In this document: positions 9,967 to 20,424 of the stretch, in pieces | Layout: every line of letters begins with the position of its first letter | How positions within the stretch are numbered: the first letter of the stretch is position 1 | Assembly (NCBI RefSeq): GCF_035222275.1 | Contig: NC_085882.1 | Span: 2,425,501-2,489,500, forward strand | Source of the DNA: Podospora bellae-mahoneyi | Lineage: Eukaryota > Ascomycota > Sordariomycetes > Sordariales > Podosporaceae | Direction of reading: 5' to 3' | Length of the DNA stretch: 64,000 nucleotides | Made by a program: the position numbers and the translations under genes | The notes under the pieces: generated by a model | What the model saw: the letters and a program-made list of their open reading frames with translations, nothing else | Databases searched by the model: none | Told to the model about the DNA's origin: nothing

Positions 9967-12309
9967 ACAATCGGAAGGGAGAGGGTATCAAATCAGTCAG
10001 GGTGGAGATATAACACAACAAAACCTTTCTTTAATTTTTAAGACGAGCAAGCGGAAGACTGATATCCAAGAATTAGGGAGAGAGGGGGAATTTAGTTGGA
10101 CATTTTCAAGGTCCAGGAGCGAGGATCATTGGCCAGGTGCTATGGTTCAGTTAGGGAGCGTGGAGCAATTTGTTTCTTTTTGATTTTTGATGTATTTACG
10201 ATAGCTAGCATTGCGTTTTTTGATTCGGTTGTTTGGCTTGATATCTAGTAAGAGATGAGCACAGAAGGAAGGGGATGAAAAGCAATACCCTGTTGGAACT
10301 TGGCTCTTTTGACCCTAAACTTGCTTATACCTGGGAGAACATGCTCAGGTGAGCCGTCAAGTGCTTATATACTCATCTATTAAGCTTTAAACGGAACCAT
10401 TTCACCACCCCAGCTCAGCTTTGTTAGCTCTCGCCCTGCATTTTAGCCAGCCATCTCAGTTATCAAATGACGCGAATGGGATACCAGGCTTTCCAGCATA
10501 GCCACTCTTGGAAGTTTGTCACATCTTTCACTTTTGCTACCAACTCACACACTCATCAATCCACACCACGCGTCCCCCTTACTAACAGGACAAAAAAGCA
10601 TGTGCAAAGTGTGCAAATGGTTATCTCGAACAAAAGTACCGAGCATTCAACATTGCCCGGATGCCCGGATGCCTAGGTAGCTTACACGTGCGAACCAAGA
10701 TCTGAACAACCCATTCGAGTGGGATGACTGATGTCGATAGGTAATACGCACCCAATCAATCTGATAGTATCCGTCAGTTGCTGTGCCTTATTCAGCTTGC
10801 CCTGTCATCTATCGCCTTACTTCCATGCAGCTCTCCAGTTGCGCCTTCCTTCGGTATCGCCACATCCAAGGAAACAGATAGAACAGACCGGTTTCTATTA
10901 TGAGCGGTCAACAAGTCATGGTGTGTGTCACGGTCACAAGGACTTGGGCAAGAAGGAAACCCTAGGTAGGTACTCGGGCGGTCAAAAAGGAAAGTGCCTC
11001 CGGGGAAGACGGGAAGGGGCGAGCTGGGGTAGCAAGCACAAATTTTTCACCTTTTCACTTGTACAGAAAGAGCACTTTCCCAAGATCGTACCTACCCGAC
11101 GCAACTGCTTGACTATCTGCAGAAATTTTCACTTTGCTCTTTCTACTCACTTTTCCATTTTGCAAGCCATGTGTCAAAGGATTTTGATTTCCCAGCGTCA
11201 TCATTCGTTACCTACAGCCTATGTCCGAAGAGGTCCGCGGAACCTTTTTCAGTCCACATCCTTCCGGCCTCAGACATGAGGCCTTCCTTCCTCCACATAG
11301 TCGGATACCAAATTCCACCCACCTGACGGAGAAACTCGAGAGAGGACAACCGAAACAACTCGGACACAATATTCCCTCACACCATCCTGCCACCATCGGC
11401 CCGAGGGAAGAAACGAATCCAAAAAAAGACCAGCTTTCGAAGAAGCGAAAGAGACCCCGTCCAAAATACCCCGTCGATACACCGCCAAAATCATAACGTC
11501 GTCATCATAAACCCGTCTGTCTTCCCCATCCTGATTTCCAAATCGACCGAATTCCAACTACCGACCTCCCATCCGACCTCCCCTCCCTGCATCACCCCAA
11601 CCCTCATCCGATTCGAAACACGTACACGCGGTCCCAGCACACCGGTTCAATCAAGCCCATCCCGCCCCCGGCAGACTTCCACCTTGTCCTCCTCCAAATC
11701 AGCCTTGCCAACCCGTCTGTCAAACCACACAATCCCACACAACGCTAGACATGAAGGGAAAGATATGCAAGTCATCCGATAGCCACACTATCAAACTGCA
11801 TGGTTCGGTTTCTTGCATTTTTGGGTTTTTCATAAAAACGTATAAGTGATGAGATGAAACAGGAAATAGTTAAATAGGTGGAGAGTCTCAACCCCCAATT
11901 CCAAATTCTCGACCACAAAGAAAATTCCATCAACCCCTGTCACGGCCCCCAAACCCAACAGTCATCCAAGAGACCCGAAAAGAGGACAGTATTTGTCTCA
12001 ATCCCCGGGCCCGGAGTTATGCCAAGTCGGAGAAGAGTGGAGTTCCGTCCGGCCGGCCCCACGTCGAGCGATCAAACCCGGTCCAACCGAGATCCGACTC
12101 GCGATTTGCGTGGCGCAAGGAGACGCGTTGTTTTAACGCGAAGCTAGGCAGCAACCACCTTCTCCTTGTTTCTTCTTTTTTGTTTTTTTGTTTTGTTTAC
12201 TCAACGGATCAGGATGCAGTTGAAAGACACGAGAGAACTGTGAAGACCAGATTGTTTCGCAAGACGGCGGTTTTCGCCCTCGTGATGTGAACTAAACCAG
12301 GTAAGTCCC
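9967..12309. other. Large gap between two converging genes
   Basis: No protein gene supported. The flanking genes converge, so only 3' UTRs are expected, yet 2.3 kb is long. From about 10,780 to 11,750 it is C/T-rich on the plus strand, like fungal promoters or leaders, and a plus-strand open frame at 11,878-12,147 lacks recognisable motifs. A non-coding RNA or an unrecognised spliced gene is possible. Confidence 0.4.
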
Positions 12310-13182
12310 CTATCGTCTCAACCGATATCCCGAGCCTTGAGAGTATATTTCATCCATTCGATGCCGACTCGACGAATTTCTCGATGGTCGTGACATTGAT
12401 GAAGACGATGACGGCGGAGCCGCGCCTGGCGTCCCTGGGATCTGGAGTTGTGGCGGCAACTCATCGAACTGCATCGCGAGGCGATACGTGTGTTCGGGAA
12501 TCAGACGCTGCCTATACATATGTTCGACGACGTGGAAGTCTGGACGCATATGGTCGCTTGTCACCCGCTCGAAATCAATATGCCAGCGGATATGCTGCAT
12601 GCGCTCGTAAAATCTGGGATACAGGTCGCTAGGGGACTCGGCAACGAAGGGGTAGTCATCGCAGAACCAGCAACGAGACTGCACAGGCAACTTCTCTCTC
12701 AAGTGGCGGACATGGTGTTCAATCCAACCAACTTCGTCATCAAGTCGAAATATTGCCGAACAGCCCTTGAGCTCGCTGAATTCGCACCACAGCTCACCAG
12801 TCTGCTGCGTCCAATTGGTAGGAGCTGGTGGCGCCGCAATACTTCTCCGTCCGGACGCTATCGAAGTTCTGCCTACCGAGCTCTGGTCATCCCATCGGCT
12901 GAATACAGATGCTGTACTGGACTGCATCGTGGATGTAGTGGTATATGCTCGTGACGCAACACTCGGCGCTGCTGTATATGACGATTGGACGTCAGAATTG
13001 GTATGGTCAAACTCAGAACCATCTGGCAAGTCACCGCTGACTATCGAGACTGCATATCGGGGAGTCTCAACACCGACACTGTATGGATTCTGGGAATAGC
13101 CGTACACTCCAGTGTAGTCGCTCGAAGGATACGTGCGAAGAAAGTTGTGAATCTCGTTGGGATCAAAACCAGGGCCAGCCAT
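12310..13182 (-). CDS. Cys/His-rich, possibly zinc-binding protein of unknown function, 290 residues
   Basis: This is a single exon. An upstream in-frame Met exists (13299), but the Met at 13182 gives MAGPGFDPNEIHNFLRTYPS, the more natural start. The first 130 residues are Ser/Thr/Tyr-rich and low in complexity. The core (about 125-230) carries WCEFSELKGCSAIF, EHHVRH, CWFCDDYPF and MQHIRWHI, with a spacing of Cys and His that suggests one or two atypical zinc fingers of the kind seen in fungal C2H2-like proteins. The C-terminus is Ser/Arg-rich and probably disordered. A transcription or chromatin role would be a guess. Confidence 0.75.
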   Translation of the reverse strand: MAGPGFDPNEIHNFLRTYPSSDYTGVYGYSQNPYSVGVETPRYAVSIVSGDLPDGSEFDHTNSDVQSSYTAAPSVASRAYTTTSTMQSSTASVFSRWDDQSSVGRTSIASGRRSIAAPPAPTNWTQQTGELWCEFSELKGCSAIFRLDDEVGWIEHHVRHLREKLPVQSRCWFCDDYPFVAESPSDLYPRFYERMQHIRWHIDFERVTSDHMRPDFHVVEHMYRQRLIPEHTYRLAMQFDELPPQLQIPGTPGAAPPSSSSSMSRPSRNSSSRHRMDEIYSQGSGYRLRR

Positions 13183-15323
13183 GGTGGTAATGGCCGATGC
13201 GCCGGGGTGGCGGTGACAGACAAGCTTAAGAAAGAGGGGGAGCGAGTGCTCTGTGAGGGGTGTTTGGGGTCTCAATTGGCGGGGGCTGGCGAGGTCCAAT
13301 GGGTGAGCAGGGGGCTTATTCCTTCATTCAGCTATGTGCTGATTGCCGTTGACCGATCCGATTCAAATCGCAAGCTGCTGCAGTCCTTGGGAAGTCCTGC
13401 TGCAAGTAATTGCCAACACGCAGGCAAGGGATCAAGCAAGTGTTCTTGGTTCCAAACCCTACGCAGTTAGCTGGGCGTTGAGGCGAGCAGGTGTTGGGTG
13501 GTATCAAGTGTGCTATCGCGGATTCGAGCGCAAAGCCGCACAGCTACGGCACAGGAGGGGCCGGTATGGAAACGGCACAAGGGAACCGAGACGGAGCTGA
13601 CGTCGTACAGATGCGATGTTGGCGGTGTTTTCTTGCTGTGTTGATGGAGCAATATGTGGTGGGCGTTTCCCAGCAAGAGAGAGAACGGTGGGATGGGGGA
13701 TGTTTTGGAAAAGAGAAGCGGGAACTTGGGTCTGATAAGACTGGATGGAAATGAGGGGCAGCTGTGAAGAGTGCGGGTGGTGTTGTTGAATGGTATTTGG
13801 GGCCGAGCTGTGATGTGTGGGTGGCGCCTGTCAATTTTGGAAATGACATTTCACTCAGGATTAGCAGTCACGTCCGCGTTTCCGGGAGTTCCAGGATGTT
13901 ATCAACTTTTCCATTTCCACTTCAACGCAACATCGACCGCTACATCGATCAACACCAGTCACGTTTTTCGTTCTCGTTCCTCTTGCAGACGCGGCATGAT
14001 CCATCCAGCTACATGGAGTCTTTGTATCGTTTCTGCCGCATGCAGACACCATCTGCCGGAGCCCACGCCACCCTCGAGGCCTGGAGCGATGCATTTCTGG
14101 GTCGAGGTGTTAAGATGCTCTTTGCTATCTTGTGGCTTCTCTGCTACTTCTGTTCATGTCTCGACCGCCATTTCCTCACAGTCGTCATTATTTAGAGGGT
14201 CATCTCGACCTCAAGCTTGACGAATGATTCACGCGGGTAAAAACCACATAGCTTGAGTCCATACAAGCGACGCAGCATGTCGCATTAGCCCTTGGCCAAA
14301 GTCTTACTGCAGCCACCGCTCCGCTTCAACTCACTGGCTACCACTCTCTCATGCTGCCATCTGCAGCTTCTCCGCAGAGCTGATGACCTTGGCCAGGACG
14401 GGACGGATGCCATCTGCATGGTTTAACCAGTCATTCAGTAGCCTTTGACCGATTTCAATCCCACCACCGAGTCATATATTTCATATACCAACGCATTGTT
14501 GCTTTGCGGTATGCTCCAGATGGACAGAGCTTTACTGGAAGATGGGTGGGTACGTGGCATACCGGGAAGGGATCGCGCCGTGCGGGCCTGATAATAGAGT
14601 GCCGGCGGAATTATACTCTAATTCGATTTGCTCCCCAGATTACAGAACACCTGGTTGGATAAGATATCGAGGAGCCGACGCCGAGATCTATTCCTGTGGT
14701 AAAACCACATCGAGCTTGCGACAAACCTGCTTAATACCTAGCCTCCGATCTGACGCAGTTGCGATAAAACCGACAGTCAAACATCAAAGCATGTTCGTCG
14801 GTGAGCGACAAGACTCCAACTGGAATCAAAACTAGGAAGTTTCCCCACAGATTGAGGCTCTGCGTGCCCAAAAATCCGACCGCTGGGGTGATGGAGTATC
14901 TCACCACTTTGTTTCGGCTCGAAAACACGGACCATGCAGCGTGTCACTGCATCTGCAATCAATTTGCCATGTTGGTTGAGATTTTTGTACCCTCGCTGAC
15001 CCAAGCGAGGCCTCCATTCAGAGCATGCGGGATGGACTGTAAAAGGTCACCAGCTCGGAAGCTCAAGCATGGAAGAATCCCGACATCATGAAATACCACA
15101 GTCAAGGCACATTAGCCAGCATACCGGTCTGCATCTCTATTCGGCAGGTTTGACAGATTGGGTTGCGAAGGATCGGTGCACCCGACCTCTACGACGAAAA
15201 GATCCCGGCATACGCATTCCTGTACGTGTACCGTACGCACCATTTAGTAGCCCAAGTGGAGACAAATTCGGCGGCTATCATTATCTTGCATCACGCCCAT
15301 TCCTTTCTTTGCGGCTCAAACTC
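13183..15323. other. Intergenic, upstream of the Cys/His-rich gene
   Basis: No gene supported. Several overlapping open frames near 13,764-14,220 look like chance: two overlap in different frames and neither has a motif. The stretch should hold the promoter of the gene at 13182 and the 3' UTR of the coiled-coil gene. Confidence 0.4.
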
Positions 15324-16904
15324 TTATTCGGGACAACAGAGGACTCTTGCCTTTGAGATCACGTTCCGGAACTGAAGATGCCCGCCAGTCTCGTCACCTC
15401 TCTTGATGATTCCGGGGAATGTCACGCAGGAGATCTCTCGTTCGAACAGGCCCTCTTCGTCTTCACCGCCGATGTCTTCCATGGTCTCGGCGTCAAACAT
15501 GATTTGCTGGTGGGGGAGGACTTGAGGCATGTGGACAGCAAAGACGGCTTTTTGGACAGCAAGCAGGCGTGACAGATCGACAGCGCTGGCGATGAGGGAC
15601 CGGAGACCCTGGTCTCGGGCATCGTTGGACTTTGAGGATGTTATCTCGTCGAGCAGCCTGTTGACTTTGGCCACGAGGGCGTCTACGATGGTCGAGGTTT
15701 CTCTTTGTAGCTTCCCGCTGGCGTCCTTTTGGAGGATGGCCAGGGTTAGGGAGCGCCACTGGGACATCATTTCAGGGGAGGTTGCTTGTGGGCGGTGAGT
15801 TGTTCATACTTGTGATGATTGTGTTGTTTCTGATTGGGGGGTTTGGCTTACCATAGGTGCCCAATGACTTTTCGGCTTCGGCTAGCTTGTCGGCTTCTGA
15901 GGGGGATAAACCGACGAAGTAGGTGTTGAATATTGACTCGGTGAGCAGTCGCGAGACGAGGGACTGTAGGAGGTGGATCTTGGCTGTTGAGACGAGGTCT
16001 CTGTATGTTGGGACTATGCGGTCAAGTTCTGTGAGGGTAGCCTCGCTGGCGTGGGAGAGGTCTGTTTTGAAAGAGCCGCAGTATTAGTTGAAAGAGCCTT
16101 TTGGCAATATCCTCACCGCTGGTTGATCCTTTTGCAGCCTCGTCCTCTCCCATTCTACGGTATGTCTTTTTTTGCATGTGGGAGCCTCGTGCCTAATGGA
16201 GGAGCGACAAAACCCATCACAGTTGAGAGCCTCATTGAGCTCCCCAAAACCTCCCATCACGCCCAGATCGATTCTGTGAGATAATGTTAAAAATTCCACC
16301 TACCAATCTTACTCCTCCTCCAATAAACCAAAACCCAGTTCTGCAGGCCATTCCCTAGCTTGCCCATGCCCTCCTCAAAGACCTCGTCGCTTGTTGTTTG
16401 CCCGGACCCGTTGATTCCCGCCCCGCCGTTGCCCGATTTACTGACGAACTCCTTCAACCCTCGTATTTGGTCTTGGAGCTGGGCGAGTTCTTGCCTGTGG
16501 TCTGTTTTTACCTGGCGGAGGATGTCCCTTAGGAGGGTGTTCTGGGCGTCGAGGGCGTTGATGTTGTCTTTGAGATGGAGGTTTTCTTGTTGGAGCGCTG
16601 ATAGCTCGTCTTCTGGACTGTCCTGCATGTTGTAGTGGCCTGGTTCTTCTTTTGGGCGGGCCGGGGATGGGGATGGGTTGCGGGAGAGGGAGAGGGAGGA
16701 GGTTCGAGATGGGGTTGTCGGATGGAGATTCGATGTGGTGTTCCGTAAGGAGGGGGTTGCGAGGGAGGAGGAGCGAGGGGCGGGCGTTGGTGAGAGGGCT
16801 CGGGTGAGGGCCGTGGTGGCTGCTGTTGTTGCTGTTGATGAGGGGGGTTGGTTCAAGTTGCGGCGGCGGTTGGAAGAAGGGGATGGTTTTGGAGAGTGGG
16901 GCAT
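15324..16904 (-). CDS. Coiled-coil protein of unknown function, about 430 residues
   Basis: Four exons close in frame: 16313-16904, 16117-16146, 15852-16061 and 15324-15784. The 30-nt exon is set by phase, and another acceptor nearby (about 16153) would not fit. The N-terminal 85 residues are Ser/Pro/Thr/Arg-rich. A coiled coil follows (about 95-160: LQQENLHLKDNINALDAQN, LRDILRQVKTD). The C-terminal half is helical (SLVSRLLTESIFNTYFVGL, VNRLLDEITSSK) and ends in a compact block, MEDIGGEDEEG and CVTFPGIIKRGDE. That block looks strongly conserved-type, but I cannot name the family. Confidence 0.8.
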
Positions 16905-17443
16905 ATCGTTATTTGGATGTCGTGTTGGTGTGGTGGTTGTTGTTTATTGGTGATCTGTCCTGGTGGTGTTGGTTCGTTTGCTCGTGGGGAGCATCTAGGG
17001 GGTTGGTTGTGTAAGTACTACTACCACCGCGCGCCGTCTGACGCTGTAAGATTGGCTGATTAATCTCGCTCTTGGAAGAAACTTGCAGCCTAGGGGGCAA
17101 CATCCGAGGAAGTGTGTGTAGTAAGATAGCGGCTCCAGGCTGCTGGAATGGATGGTGGTGTTTGATTGCCTTCAGCCTTGGGCGATCCCTCACGTTCGTT
17201 TCCGGCAGGGGGACCCTGTGGGGGTGGCCCAAGCTCCATCTTCCCAGCGGCTCGTCTCGCTCGTGACGGGACAGGGGAGTGATTTACATGGGTCTGCTGA
17301 GCTTGCAAAATGTTATCAGATTGGGAGCTGCCTATCCTCACCGTAGGTAGGTAACAAACAACAGCCTTGGGCATATTCCATGATTATTTACCAGCATCAA
17401 CATGGAGGCAACATCGATAGTTCTCAACCCTGATCATCCCCAT
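16905..17443. other. Intergenic spacer
   Basis: No gene. It holds the promoter of the coiled-coil gene and the 3' flank of the 2H-like gene. Confidence 0.45.
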
Positions 17444-18247
17444 CTAAAACTCAACCTCCCCCACAACCTCATACTCCTCCTCCCCCGTCTCCCCCCCCTT
17501 TTCATCCAAAACCTTTTTCGCCCCCATCTTACAAATAGCCACCCTTTCCACCCTCACATCTCTCATCCAGATCTGGTCCTCATACCGCTCGATAATATCC
17601 CCCGCCTTCTCCACCACCATCCTCTCTTTGCCATGTCTTCCCCTATGTCTCTGCTTATCCCGCCCCTTGACATAAACAGTATTCACAATCGTAGCGTGCA
17701 ACAACAACGGCCGGCCATCCTCCACCATCAACTTCTCCCCCTCTTCCCCAACCTGTAAAAATCTTTCCCTGACAGACTCGCAAAACCTCTGAAGTGAACC
17801 AGTGAAGTTCTCATCCGTAGGCGGGGCGTACAAGACGGCGGTTGTCGGCAGCGGGTGCATGCTCGCCAGACCCCTAAGCGTAACCCTCGGCTGGTCTGGC
17901 TCCCCCTCCTTTTTAACAGAACTCCACATCTCACTCAAATTCAACCCAGCCAAAACAGATTTTGCCTTCTCCAGTCTACCCTCGCTCGGTGGTATGCTCG
18001 CGCCAGAACGATCACCACTCACCAACGGCGACGGCGGCGGCGGGAAGCTGAAGATGCCAAGTGTCAAATGTAGAGTCCCCAGAGGTCGAATAGCCGTCTC
18101 TGGTAGGGAAAACCCTTGCGGAGGGGGGAGCGTGACTTCTTCTTTGAAGGCAGAGAGCGAGGCGGTTAGTTGGGGGCGAGAGGTGGGTGTGACCAAGGGG
18201 ATGCACAGAAAGTGCGTGGGCGGTGGCGGTTTGGGCCTGGGAGGCAT
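17444..18247 (-). CDS. 2H-phosphoesterase-like protein (AKAP7/ASCC1 type), 267 residues
   Basis: This is a single exon. The 2H superfamily carries two H-x-[T/S]-x motifs that act on cyclic or 2'-5' phosphodiester ends of RNA or nucleotides. Here the first is HLTLG (residues 60-64) and the second HATIVNT (about residue 186). The N-terminal beta strand, THFLCIPL (11-18), matches the usual start of the AKAP7-type domain, and MWSSVKKEGEPDQPRVTLRGL fits the inter-motif region. An acidic tail (EEEYEVVGEVEF) ends the protein. Family membership follows from the motif pair and spacing; the substrate is unknown. Confidence 0.8.
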   Translation of the reverse strand: MPPRPKPPPPTHFLCIPLVTPTSRPQLTASLSAFKEEVTLPPPQGFSLPETAIRPLGTLHLTLGIFSFPPPPSPLVSGDRSGASIPPSEGRLEKAKSVLAGLNLSEMWSSVKKEGEPDQPRVTLRGLASMHPLPTTAVLYAPPTDENFTGSLQRFCESVRERFLQVGEEGEKLMVEDGRPLLLHATIVNTVYVKGRDKQRHRGRHGKERMVVEKAGDIIERYEDQIWMRDVRVERVAICKMGAKKVLDEKGGETGEEEYEVVGEVEF

Positions 18248-19138
18248 GGTGCTGGACTTTTCTTGAGTCGATGGGCTGTATATAGTCAGTTAGTTCGATC
18301 GGTATCTTGAGGGAGGGTAATTTGGGTTTCTATAATTATATGCTCTGAGATTTTGTACCTTCGTAGGGCTGTTGTTGAGACCAAGCCAGGCTTAGCAGAT
18401 CGGTGAGTGAGATTGGGGCCTAGCTTGCGACCCCGACCGGCCGGTGACTCAAATCTCCGCAATGAGAATAGAAGTACCCGGGAATTTCCTTCACTATACT
18501 CTTCTCCTTTTATTAGGTGCTCTATTGAAACAGAGTAGAATGTAGATTTGACCAAGATCGGTGCAAGTGTTGAAAGGCAACTTGCAGATGAAGTAAGAAG
18601 GAAAGAACGATGGTCCGTGCACCACAGCTCATCCAACACACCCTGAACAATATGAGAAAGGTTTTGGTATTTACTACTCCATCCAGAGGTGATGCTGCTG
18701 TCGAATTTCACTTGTGCACTAACGAGAGCAACAAGTGGACCTGAGCAGCTTCAAGAATACAAAGTATAAACTTCTGAATCGAACAACTGTGGACAATACC
18801 ACTATCACACCAAAGGCTACACCATAATGTCTGCTCCGTAGACATGCCACACCTCTCATGCGACCCGCTGAAATCAAATGCAGTGCTTCCCTCTCACGCC
18901 GCTCAGCAAGCTACGATTGCTTTCCACAATACCCAGCACTAGCCAATCCGTGACCTAAAACGTGCTGTTCTTATTGAGAAAACTGCTCCTCCCCACCACT
19001 AGCTTTTGGTTCACGATGGGCCTGTTTTGGCCAACACATGATGGCCTCCCGCAAAGACAGTATAGACTATCGGTGCCGCCTCGACTCGAGATTGTTGCCG
19101 TCTATCGTTGTGTTGTCGAGAGACGGCATGTTGCCGTT
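18248..19138. other. Intergenic spacer
   Basis: Nothing supportable. The gene at 18247 reads away from it, and the HPt gene ends at 19139. Confidence 0.45.
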
Positions 19139-19712
19139 TTATTCGGCTCCAAAGAATTTCTTCATCTGTTTCTCGAGCTCGGCTGTGTCGACTTTGGCGG
19201 CCTGGAGTGCCTCGGCGATCTTTTTTAAGCATACGTTCTCGTCCGGCTCAGACACTCCGTCGACCGTGAGCTTGTGTCCATATTGCTGCACAACTTGACA
19301 GCTGTCCCGGATCTTGTTAAAACCAAGGGTGGCCGAGGATCCCTTCAGGAAGTGCCCCAGAGTAGAGAGTTCGTTAAGATCTCTGGAAGCTCTGCACATC
19401 ATGCTGTCAGTAGACGACACTCCTCTTGCGCTCCAGCCACGGATATAAACTTACAGAGCTTGATCCATCTTCTCGAAGGTGTCCTGTGCCTGCTCAAAGA
19501 AGTTGATGACCAGTGGCTCACTGAAGTCCCTCTCATGGTCGCTCTCGTCCATTTCCAGGATCTGGGAGAAGATCGCATTGTCGACGTGGTCACCGAAGTC
19601 TGGCATGTTTGCGAAGTATACTTCGTCGTCCTGTAGTCCAGAAGCTGGGTTAGTATGGATCGCCTTGAGATACAGACACATTACAGACCGAATCTTCGTC
19701 TGACTTGAGCAT
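19139..19712 (-). CDS. hpt-1: Histidine phosphotransfer (HPt) protein, Ypd1/Mpr1 type, 153 residues
   Basis: HPt proteins relay phosphate from hybrid histidine kinases to response regulators such as Skn7 and Ssk1 (osmotic and oxidative stress signalling). Three exons close in frame: 19680-19712, 19455-19630 and 19139-19391. The signature GHFLKGSSATLGF spans the second/third helices and includes the phospho-acceptor His. Upstream, FSQILEMDE, FSEPLVINFFEQAQDTFEKM and LNELSTLGHFLKG follow the four-helix-bundle pattern of Ypd1. Length fits Ypd1 (167 in yeast). The first intron uses a GTGTCT donor, the only one that keeps frame and avoids an immediate stop. The symbol follows the Neurospora name for the single HPt gene and is by homology only. 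Confidence 0.9.
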
Positions 19713-20395
19713 GGTGGCAAGGGGCAGTCAAGCTGTGCTCCGGAGCGGATATGCTTGTTACTGTGGAACGGGATGGAGGTATGCTGATAAGGAGCAAAGG
19801 GATAAAAAGACTGAAAGGGGAAACATGGGAGGCCAAGGACACACGGCTGTAGCCGCGCTGGCAGGGCCCGGCTCCTCTTAAGTACCGGGAGCGCACCCTT
19901 GCAGGAGACAAAAGGAAGCGGAGGAAGCAGCCAGTGGTGGAGCGCGAGGATGAGGATGAGATTGGGGACGGGGTTCTTGGGTCTTGGGTGTATGCGTGTG
20001 AGAGGTGAGGCGGGGGGATGGGCTTACAGGATGTCTCTAATAGCAGAAAGACGGCGACTGGTTCCAGAGGTTCCAAACAAGGGCGGCTGCACCACCAGGC
20101 TGCCCTAGTATGCACAAAAACACGTCTGGCAGCGGCGTACGAGGAAGGCCGTTGGCAGGGGTGAGGTTTTCGGGAACCTTATTATTTGCGCGTCAACGGA
20201 GAGTCCAGTGACTTTCTGAGTTTGGCTGCGGAGTGAGGGGTGGAGCCTCGAACTCGGCAGGATAATGTTCAACTCACCTTGAATCAACCACGGGGGAAGA
20301 CAGAGAGGAGCGACGTGTGATACGGGCGAGGGTGGCTATGGCAGCTGGAGCTGATTCAGATAGTTAGAGATGGATGGCTCTTGTGACATGTATCC

Positions 20396-20424
20396 TGTGT
20401 GTGTGCGTGTGTGTGTGTGTGTGT
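20396..20424. repeat. (GT)n microsatellite
   Basis: Alternating GT with one C interruption over 29 nt, about 680 bp upstream of the HPt start codon. Confidence 0.9.

Noticed and set aside
13764-14220. Two overlapping plus-strand frames of about 145 codons
   Set aside because: They overlap in different frames with no motif; neither shows consistent splice extension.
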